DNA of 64,000 nucleotides, taken from contig DASVPR010000005.1 of NCBI GenBank assembly GCA_036389485.1, forward strand, positions 1 to 64,000, given 5' to 3'. Below are positions 53,425 through 60,077 of the stretch, piece after piece (position 1 is the stretch's first letter; each line of letters begins with the position of its first letter). The stretch comes from CADCVT01 sp036389485 (GTDB lineage: Bacteria > Actinomycetota > Thermoleophilia > Solirubrobacterales > Solirubrobacteraceae). The translations under genes and the position numbers were made by a program. The notes under the pieces are model-generated. The model did no database searches. It was not told the DNA's origin and saw only the letters and a program-made list of their open reading frames with translations.

Positions 53425-53489
53425 AGGAAGAGGCGACGGCGCGGCGCGAGGCGGCCGCCAAGCGCGGCGGCGGCGCGAAGAAGGCCTGA
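53328..53489 (+). CDS. Small basic protein, function unknown
   Basis: The 53-residue product MEGRKTTPPRSGAKSKSPAE continues with a charged helix (FTAKQRQLKEEATARREAAA) and a GGGAKKA end. It resembles small Lys/Arg/Glu-rich cytoplasmic proteins of actinobacteria with no known function. CGAAGGGAG just before the ATG at 53328 is a good ribosome binding site, which supports it as a real gene despite overlapping the tail of the glycosyltransferase frame. Confidence 0.65.
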   Translation: MEGRKTTPPRSGAKSKSPAERAAEFTAKQRQLKEEATARREAAAKRGGGAKKA

Positions 53490-53493
53490 CGAC

Positions 53494-54273
53494 CTACGCG
53501 GTCGGCGTCGTGGCGCCCGGAGCGGGCGCGCCGGCCGGCCGCACGAGGTCGCGCGAGTCGTTCGAGAGCAGCCACGTCCGGCGCACGGTGCGCGTCAGCG
53601 TCCCGTCGCGCGCGAGCTCCGCGAGCGCCAGCGAGACCGTCGGGCGCTGCGCTCCGACGAGCCGGCCGACCGCCTCGTGCGTGAGGGTGAGGCCGACCTC
53701 GACGCCGAACGGCGTCACGCGACCCCAGCGCTCCGCGAGCTGCCACAGCAGCGCGAGCACGCGGCGCTCGACGCGCGGCAGCTGCGCGATCGCCGCGTGG
53801 ACCGCGGACCGGTGCACCTGCTCGAGCAGCCGCCGCTGGAGGTTGACGCTCAGCGAGCGCCACCGCTGGGCCGCGGTCGTGAACCGCGCGTCGAGGACGA
53901 TCACCGACGCGGGCGCCAGCGCCTTCCACGTCACGGGGATCGGGAGGAGCGCGTCGGCGGGGGTCGCGCCGATGACGTCCCCGGGCCCGAGGATCTCGGT
54001 GCACGCACGACCCGCGAGCTCCAGCTCGCGGACCACGACGCCCTCGACGATCAACAGCCCGAACGCGCCCTCGCCCTGGATGAGCGAGTCGGCGTCCGCG
54101 TCCAGCTCGTGGACGGGGCGCGCCAGCGCCCGGCGCGCCAGTGGGTGGTCTGCGGCGGGGATGCCCTCGGCGAGATCGGGATCGACGTCGAGCAGCGAGA
54201 CGAAGGCGCGGGCGGCCTCGCCGCCGGTGGTCGCCCTGCGCGCGCTGCCGTCGATCGGGGTTGCTGCTGCCAT
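53494..54273 (-). CDS. Crp/Fnr-family transcriptional regulator
   Basis: The protein of about 259 residues has a cyclic nucleotide-binding-type beta domain (about 60-140, with EGAFGLLIVEGVVVRELELA and EILGPGDVIG) and a C-terminal winged helix (LTHEAVGRLVGAQRPTVSLA). No Cys cluster for an FeS centre is present, and the cAMP-contacting residues are not clearly conserved, so the ligand is open. The ATG at 54273 has AGAGGAAG upstream. The gene converges on the small basic protein gene and diverges from the amidase. Confidence 0.88.
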   Translation of the reverse strand: MAAATPIDGSARRATTGGEAARAFVSLLDVDPDLAEGIPAADHPLARRALARPVHELDADADSLIQGEGAFGLLIVEGVVVRELELAGRACTEILGPGDVIGATPADALLPIPVTWKALAPASVIVLDARFTTAAQRWRSLSVNLQRRLLEQVHRSAVHAAIAQLPRVERRVLALLWQLAERWGRVTPFGVEVGLTLTHEAVGRLVGAQRPTVSLALAELARDGTLTRTVRRTWLLSNDSRDLVRPAGAPAPGATTPTA

Positions 54274-54511
54274 CACGGCTTCCTCTGCGGGAATGGATGA
54301 CGGAAATCGCCCGGTCGCCCGCCTGGGTGGCTCGCGCTCGCTCCGTTCAGAGTCGCCGTCGGCTTCGCCCTCGGGGCGCCACTGGGCGACTCACGTCGAG
54401 GGTAGCGCGGAATCGCCGGCACGTCACGCGGATTGACCGTCGATCACCTGACACCGCGAGGATGGAGCTGCGGGCGCAAGTACCGGCCGCTCGCCGCGTT
54501 GTGTTCCTCAG

Positions 54512-56419
54512 ATGCGCCGGTTGCTCGTGCTCGTCTCGGCCCTCGCGTGCGTCGCACTCCCGGCGACGCCCGCCGCCGGGGCGACGGACTGCGTCCGCAC
54601 GCTGCGCGGCATCGACCTCCAGACGGCGACGATCCCCGAGCTGCAGCAGGCGCTCGCGGCGAAGCGGATCACGAGCGTCGAGCTCGTCGACGTGTATCTC
54701 GCGCGGATCGCGGCCTATCCGCAGCTCAACGCGATCCGGGACCTCGCGCCCGCCGCGCGCGAGAGGGCGGCCGCGCTCGACGCCGAGCGCGCCGCGGGGC
54801 GCGTGCGCGGCCCGCTGCACGGCATCCCCGTGCTCCTGAAGGACAACATCGGCACCGCCGACGAGCCGACGACCGCCGGGTCCATCGCGCTGGAAGGCGT
54901 CGTGCCGGCGCACGACGCGACGGTGACCGCGCGGCTGCGCGACGCCGGCGCGGTGATCCTCGGCAAGTTGAACCTCTCCGAGTTCGCGGGCTGGGTCGAC
55001 CTCGACATGCCGCCGGGCTACAGCTCGCTCGGCGGGCAGGTCGTGAACGCCTACGACGCCGAGCTCTCGCCGTCGGGCTCCAGCGCCGGGTCGGGGGTCG
55101 CCGCCTCGATGGCGTTCAGCGCGATCACGCTCGGGACGGAGACCTCGGGCTCGATCCTCAGCCCGTCGGACGCGAACAGCGCGGTCGGGGTCAAGACGAC
55201 GCTCGGGCTCGTCAGCCGCTACGGCATCCTGCCGCTGGCGCCGAGCTTCGACGTCCCCGGGCCGATCGTGCGCACCGTCACCGACGCGGCGCTCGCCCTC
55301 GGCGCGCTCGCCGGCCCCGACCCGAACGACCCCGAGACCGCGGACGCCGCGTCGCACCTGCCGCCCGGCGGCGACTTCACCGCGGGCCTGCGCACCGACG
55401 CGCTGCGGGGCGTGCGGCTCGCGTACTCGCAGGACGACCACGACGGCCTCGACGACGAGCGCCAGGCGCTGTTCGATGCCGGCATCGAGCGGCTGCGCAG
55501 GCTCGGCGCGACGGTGACGGCGACCGACTCGCTCGGCAGCTCGCAGTTCACCGGTCTCAGCGAGATCGGCGCGATCCCGAACGAGTTCAAGGCGAGCCTG
55601 AACCGGTACCTGGCCGAGGAGATGGCCTCCGCGCCGGTCGACACGCTCTCCGACATCATCGCCTACAACGAGCAGCACCCGGACAAGGTCAAGTACGGGC
55701 AGGGGCTGCTCCAGGCGTCCGACGCCTCGCCGGGCCGCGAGGAGCTCTTCCCGGTGCAGGCCGAGCCGGCCCGGCAGAGCGCCCGTGCCGCGATCGACGG
55801 CGCGCTCACCGAGACGCAGTCGCTGGCGATCATCACGCCAGGCAACGCGCACGCCAACGTCGGGGCCGCGGCCGGCTACCCGACGGTCATCGTGCCGCTG
55901 GGCTACACCGACGGCGGCCGGCACCCGTTCGGGATCGGGTTCCTCAGCACCGCGTACACCGAGCCGCAGCTGCTCGGCTACGCCTACGCGTACGAGCAGG
56001 CGTCGCGGGCGCGCGTCGCGCCGACCGACGTCAACCCCGACCTCGCGCCCGCCGCGTGCCCGGCGCCCGGGAGCGGCGGCGGTCTCGGCCCGCTGCCCGA
56101 GGGACGGCCCGGCGGAGGCTCCGCGCCGCCGGCGACCGGCTCGCGCCCGCGACAGCGCGCGCTGCGACGGCTGCGCGTCTCGGTCCGGGTGCGCCGCCGC
56201 GGCCGCGTGCTGCGCATCCGGATCAACCACGCGCTGTCCCCGCGCGTCCGGCTGTTCGTGCGCCGCGGGAAGCGGACGGTGCGGCGCCGCACCGTGCGGA
56301 CGGCGCTCGGCCTCGGGATCGTTCGGATGCACGTCGCGCGCCGCGGTCGCTACCGGGTGACGATCCTGGATCCGGGGCCGCCGGCGAGGACCGTGCGCAA
56401 GATCGTCCGCGTGCGCTGA
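54512..56419 (+). CDS. Secreted amidase-signature hydrolase with cationic C-terminal domain
   Basis: The 635-residue protein has a signal peptide (LLVLVSALACVALPATPAAG) and an amidase-signature domain: catalytic Lys110 in PVLLKDN, the Ser-rich SPSGSSAGSG loop (Ser190/191) and nucleophile Ser214 in GTETSGSI. The catalytic part ends near residue 515. A Pro/Gly linker and an Arg-rich beta domain of about 85 residues follow (RVSVRVRRRGRVLRIRINHA). The substrate, an amide or peptide-like compound outside the cell, is unknown. The C-terminal domain resembles that of the BNR protein at 60078-62882. A LysR regulator gene follows 13 bases downstream. Confidence 0.9.
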   Translation: MRRLLVLVSALACVALPATPAAGATDCVRTLRGIDLQTATIPELQQALAAKRITSVELVDVYLARIAAYPQLNAIRDLAPAARERAAALDAERAAGRVRGPLHGIPVLLKDNIGTADEPTTAGSIALEGVVPAHDATVTARLRDAGAVILGKLNLSEFAGWVDLDMPPGYSSLGGQVVNAYDAELSPSGSSAGSGVAASMAFSAITLGTETSGSILSPSDANSAVGVKTTLGLVSRYGILPLAPSFDVPGPIVRTVTDAALALGALAGPDPNDPETADAASHLPPGGDFTAGLRTDALRGVRLAYSQDDHDGLDDERQALFDAGIERLRRLGATVTATDSLGSSQFTGLSEIGAIPNEFKASLNRYLAEEMASAPVDTLSDIIAYNEQHPDKVKYGQGLLQASDASPGREELFPVQAEPARQSARAAIDGALTETQSLAIITPGNAHANVGAAAGYPTVIVPLGYTDGGRHPFGIGFLSTAYTEPQLLGYAYAYEQASRARVAPTDVNPDLAPAACPAPGSGGGLGPLPEGRPGGGSAPPATGSRPRQRALRRLRVSVRVRRRGRVLRIRINHALSPRVRLFVRRGKRTVRRRTVRTALGLGIVRMHVARRGRYRVTILDPGPPARTVRKIVRVR

Positions 56420-56432
56420 CGTCTTCGCGACA

Positions 56433-57362
56433 ATGGTCGGGATGTCGGTCGACGCCCTCGATCCTCAGCGCCTGCGCCTGCTCGTCGAGGTCAAGCGCCA
56501 CGGCTCTATCTCGCGCGCCGCCGACGCGTGCCGGATGGGGCAGCCGTCCGCGACCAAGCACCTCAAGACGCTCGAGGCCGCCGTGGGCGCGAAGCTCCTG
56601 GAGCGGGAGGGCCGCGCGACGCGCCTGACCGAGGCGGGCGAGATCGTCGCCGCGCACGCGCTGCGCGTGCTCGACACGCTCGACGCGATGGGCGACGAGC
56701 TGCGAGCGCTCGCCGGCGCCGAGGTGGGGACGCTCGCGCTCGCGGCCTCGACGACGCCCGGCAGCTACGTCCTGCCGTCGATCCTGCAGTGCTTCGCCGA
56801 CCGCCACCCCGGGGTGCACGTGGATGTCGTGATCGGGTCGAGCACGTGGGTCGCCGAGCGGGTCGCGATGCGCGACGTCTCGCTCGGGCTCGCGGGTGAG
56901 GTCCCCGTGCCCGACGGCGTCGTCGCCGAGCCGTTCCTCGACGACGAGGTGATCGGCATCGCGGCGCCCGGGACGGTCGGCGGGTCGGTGGCCGCCGGGG
57001 ACCTGGTCGGCAACATGCTGCTGGTCCGCGAGCGGGGGTCGAGCACGCGCGCCGTCGCCGAGCGCTACCTGACCCGCGCGGGCTATCACGCGGACAAGCG
57101 GTGGGAGCTCGACTCCAACGAGGCGATCAAGCGCTCGGTCGCCGCCGGGCTCGGGATCGGCTTCGTCTCGCGGCTCGTCGTCGAGGACGAGCTGCGCCGC
57201 GGGGAGCTCGTGCGGTTCGAGGTCGAGGGCGCCGAGCCGATGCGCCGATCCGTCTACCTGCTGCGGCCCGACGGCCGCGAGCCGACGCCCTCCGAGCGCG
57301 CGTTCATCCAGACGCTGTGCTCGTGCTGCGGCGCGTCGGTCGCGGGCTGCACGGCGGCCTGA
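56433..57362 (+). CDS. LysR-family transcriptional regulator
   Basis: The 309-residue protein has an N-terminal winged helix (LRLLVEVKRHGSISRAADAC, then PSATKHLKTLEAAVGAKLLE) and a periplasmic-binding-like effector domain (LALAASTTPGSYVLPSILQC, GLGIGFVSRLVVEDELRRGE). The ATG at 56433 or the internal ATG three codons later can serve as start. It precedes, in the same direction, an ETHE1-like gene; a 7-bp inverted repeat in the 78-base gap is a candidate binding site. By context it may respond to a sulfur compound. The C-terminus has an unusual CSCCG run. Confidence 0.92.
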   Translation: MVGMSVDALDPQRLRLLVEVKRHGSISRAADACRMGQPSATKHLKTLEAAVGAKLLEREGRATRLTEAGEIVAAHALRVLDTLDAMGDELRALAGAEVGTLALAASTTPGSYVLPSILQCFADRHPGVHVDVVIGSSTWVAERVAMRDVSLGLAGEVPVPDGVVAEPFLDDEVIGIAAPGTVGGSVAAGDLVGNMLLVRERGSSTRAVAERYLTRAGYHADKRWELDSNEAIKRSVAAGLGIGFVSRLVVEDELRRGELVRFEVEGAEPMRRSVYLLRPDGREPTPSERAFIQTLCSCCGASVAGCTAA

Positions 57363-57389
57363 CGCGTATTCCGTTTTTGAAAGCGTCGT

Positions 57390-57414
57390 ATCGCTCATGG
57401 GCTCTAGGAGCGAT
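57390..57414 (+). promoter_or_regulatory. Inverted repeat before the ETHE1-like gene, candidate LysR-type site
   Basis: ATCGCTC (57390-57396) and GAGCGAT (57408-57414) form a perfect 7-bp inverted repeat with an 11-base spacer, the geometry of LysR-type boxes. It ends 26 bases before the ATG of the MBL-fold gene. TTGAAA at 57377-57382 could be a -35 box. The LysR regulator encoded directly upstream is the obvious candidate. Confidence 0.5.
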
Positions 57415-57440
57415 GGGCGCGCGGACGTAGCTTCGTCTGC

Positions 57441-58208
57441 ATGTTCTTCCGCCAGCTCCTCAACGACGAGACCGCGTGCGCCTCGTACCTGTTCGGCTGC
57501 AAGTCGCGTGCGCGGTTCGCCGTGGTCGACCCGCACGTGGACCTCGTCGACGAGTACGTCCGGCTCGCGGAGGCGCAGGGGATCCCGATCACGGCCGTCC
57601 TCGAGACGCACGTGCAGGCCGACCACGTCTCCGGGCTGCCGGAGCTCGTCGAGCGCACCGGCGCTGTCGCGTATCTGCCTTTCGGCGCGGACGTGGAGTT
57701 CGAGCACGTCGCGCTCGTCGACGGGGAGGTGGTCGAGTTCGGGAACACCCTCGTCCGCGCGCTCGCGACGCCGGGGCATGCCCGCGCGCACCACGCCTAC
57801 GCCGTCACTGATTTGACCCGTGCGCGCGAGCCGTGGATGGTGCTCACGGGCGACGCGCTGCTGGTCGGCGACGCCGGCCGCCCGGACCTCCACGCTCACG
57901 GCGCGACGAGCGTCGAGGACATGGCGCGGGCGCTGTACGGGTCGATCACCTCCAAGATCCTGACGCTGCCCGACTACGTCGCCCTCTATCCCGCGCACTA
58001 CTCCGGGTCGGTCTGCGGGCGCGGGCTGTCCGCCGCTCCGGCTTCGACCGTGGGGTTCGAGCGGCGCCACAACAAGGCGCTCGCGGTCACGAGCGAGGAC
58101 GAGTTCGTCGCCGCGCTCGTCCGCGACATCCCGCCCGCGCCGGCCGGGCAGGCCGAGATCCTCGCCGCCAACCGCGCCGGCCGTCGGCTCGTTCCCGCGC
58201 GACGGTGA
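57441..58208 (+). CDS. ETHE1-like MBL-fold persulfide (sulfur) dioxygenase
   Basis: The 255-residue protein has the metallo-beta-lactamase fold of the persulfide dioxygenase group. Iron ligands are expected at His57 (ETHVQADHVSG), His113 (TPGHARAHHAY) and Asp138 (TGDALLVGDAGRPDL). The second His of the HxHxDH motif is replaced by Gln59, fitting a one-iron site in which the second metal site is lost. The enzyme would oxidise glutathione or low-molecular-weight thiol persulfides to sulfite. It is controlled from the leader with a possible LysR box, and its stop overlaps the MFS start (GTGA). Confidence 0.88.
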   Translation: MFFRQLLNDETACASYLFGCKSRARFAVVDPHVDLVDEYVRLAEAQGIPITAVLETHVQADHVSGLPELVERTGAVAYLPFGADVEFEHVALVDGEVVEFGNTLVRALATPGHARAHHAYAVTDLTRAREPWMVLTGDALLVGDAGRPDLHAHGATSVEDMARALYGSITSKILTLPDYVALYPAHYSGSVCGRGLSAAPASTVGFERRHNKALAVTSEDEFVAALVRDIPPAPAGQAEILAANRAGRRLVPARR

Positions 58209-59995
58209 GCGCGCCCCCGGTCCGGCTCGGCCTGCGCGAGAACCGCGGGCAGTTCGCGCTGCTCGTGGCGGTCAACGCGTTCGTCGGCGCGATGATCGGG
58301 CTCGAGCGCTCGACGCTGCCGTTGATCGGGAGGTCGGAGTTCGGCGTCGGCTCCAGCGCTGCTGTGTTGTCCTTCGTCGTCGCCTTCGGCGCCGCGAAGG
58401 CGCTGACGAACCTCGGCGCGGGCGCGCTGGCGGCGCGGCTCGGTCGCCGGCGGCTGCTGATCGCCGGGTGGGTCGTGGCTCTGCCCGTGCCGGTGCTCGT
58501 CGGCGTGGCGCCGTCGTGGGGGTGGATCGTCGCGGCGAACGTCCTGCTCGGGGTCAACCAGGGCCTCGCGTGGTCCATGACCGTCGTGATGAAGATAGAC
58601 CTCGTCGGGCCGGCGCGCCGCGGGCTCGCGCTGGGGCTGAACGAGGCGGCGGGCTACGGCGGCGTGGCGCTCACGGCTGTCGCTTCCGGCTGGCTGGCGG
58701 CGGACTTCGCCGCACGCGACGTCCTCGTGGTCGCCGGCGCCGCGATCGCCGTCGTCGGACTGGTCGTCTCGATCGTCTTCGTGCGCGACACCGCTGCGCA
58801 CGTGGCTCTCGAGCAGGCCGGCGACGCGCACCCCGCGCCCCGCCTAAGGGAAGCCTTCCGCGACGCCACTTGGCGAGTCCCGGCGCTCCGGGCGTGCTCG
58901 CAGGCCGGCCTGGTCAACAACCTCAACGACGCGCTCGCATGGGGCCTCGTGCCGCTGTTCCTCGCGGCGCACGGAGCGAGCGTGGGCGAGATCGGCATCG
59001 TCGCCGGCGTCTACCCGGCCGTCTGGGGACTCGGACAGGTGGTCACCGGGCACTGGTCCGACGTCGCCGGGCGCAAGCCGCTGATCGTCGGCGGCATGCT
59101 GCTCCAGGCCGCGGCCCTCGCCGTGCTCGCCGCGTCCGACGGCGCGGTCTTCGTGGCCGCGACCGCCGCCGTCCTGCTCGGTGCGGGCACGGCGCTCGTC
59201 TACCCGACGCTCCTGGCGGCGATCTCCGACGCGGTCGCACCCGTCGCGCGGGCGCCCGTCGTCGGCGTGTACCGGTTCTGGCGCGACTCCGGGTACGTGG
59301 CCGGCGGGCTCGTCGCGGGCGTCGTCGCCGACGCGCTCGGCTTCAGCGGCGCGATCGCCGTCGTCGCCGCGCTGACCGCCGCGTCGGGCCTGTGGGTCGC
59401 GGTGGACCTGCCACGGCCGCCGCGCAATAACCTCAGCGCCATGCGTCACCGGCGCCGACCCGCTGTCCCGCTGGCGGTCGTCGTGGCCGGGCTCTCGCTG
59501 GCCTCGTGCGGCGGCGGCAGCCCGCCCTCGGAGGAGGAGCGAGCGCGTGACACGGTCGCCGAGTTCCTCGCCGCACTGCGCGAGGGCGACGACGACGATG
59601 CCTGCGCGCGGCTGACCCGGCGTGCGCAGCAAGGCCTTCCGCAGCTGCTCGTCCTCCTGCGTCCCGACAACCGCAGCGCCGTAGACGTCGTGACCGGGTC
59701 GCAGGAGTGCCCGCATCTCGCGGCGACGCTGCGCCGGTTCCTCCGCGCGGCCGGCCGGTTCGGGGACCTGCGCGGCGAGGCGCGGCACGCGGAGATCGCG
59801 CCCAGCGGGCGGACCGGCACGGTCCGCGTGCACTCAGGCCGGCTGACGACGACCTGGCCGGTCGAGAAGCAGGGAAGCGACTGGAGGATCTCCGAGGTCG
59901 CGCTCGGCACCGTCAAGAAGGTCGAGGAGGAAGAGGGCGGCGAGGGCGAGAGCGAGGCCGAGGAGGAGCGCGAGGACGAGCGCGGCGGCAACTGA
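58205..59995 (+). CDS. MFS transporter fused in frame to a lipoprotein-like domain
   Basis: Residues 1 to about 405 form a twelve-helix MFS transporter with motif A variants (AARLGRRR and GHWSDVAGRKPLIVGG). With no stop codon, the frame runs on into MRHRRRPAVPLAVVVAGLSL, a lipoprotein signal with lipobox LASC, and an acidic domain of about 160 residues that ends in a long Glu run. Either this is a true fusion with a thirteenth helix, or one indel near CGCAATAACC hides the TAA stop of the transporter and a separate 184-residue lipoprotein starts at ATG 59441. GTG 58205 overlaps the stop of the dioxygenase gene, so transport of a sulfur compound such as sulfite is plausible. Confidence 0.75.
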   Translation: MSAPPVRLGLRENRGQFALLVAVNAFVGAMIGLERSTLPLIGRSEFGVGSSAAVLSFVVAFGAAKALTNLGAGALAARLGRRRLLIAGWVVALPVPVLVGVAPSWGWIVAANVLLGVNQGLAWSMTVVMKIDLVGPARRGLALGLNEAAGYGGVALTAVASGWLAADFAARDVLVVAGAAIAVVGLVVSIVFVRDTAAHVALEQAGDAHPAPRLREAFRDATWRVPALRACSQAGLVNNLNDALAWGLVPLFLAAHGASVGEIGIVAGVYPAVWGLGQVVTGHWSDVAGRKPLIVGGMLLQAAALAVLAASDGAVFVAATAAVLLGAGTALVYPTLLAAISDAVAPVARAPVVGVYRFWRDSGYVAGGLVAGVVADALGFSGAIAVVAALTAASGLWVAVDLPRPPRNNLSAMRHRRRPAVPLAVVVAGLSLASCGGGSPPSEEERARDTVAEFLAALREGDDDDACARLTRRAQQGLPQLLVLLRPDNRSAVDVVTGSQECPHLAATLRRFLRAAGRFGDLRGEARHAEIAPSGRTGTVRVHSGRLTTTWPVEKQGSDWRISEVALGTVKKVEEEEGGEGESEAEEEREDERGGN

Positions 59996-60077
59996 CGCAT
60001 CCCGCCGGAAACCGGCGCACACTTGTCCTACGGCTCGTTCCCGTCGTACAGCTCCACTCATAGAAGGACTCTGGCCG

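Noticed and set aside
54277..54511. TTGACC at about 54434 as a promoter of the amidase gene
   Set aside because: No acceptable -10 box lies 16 to 18 bases downstream.
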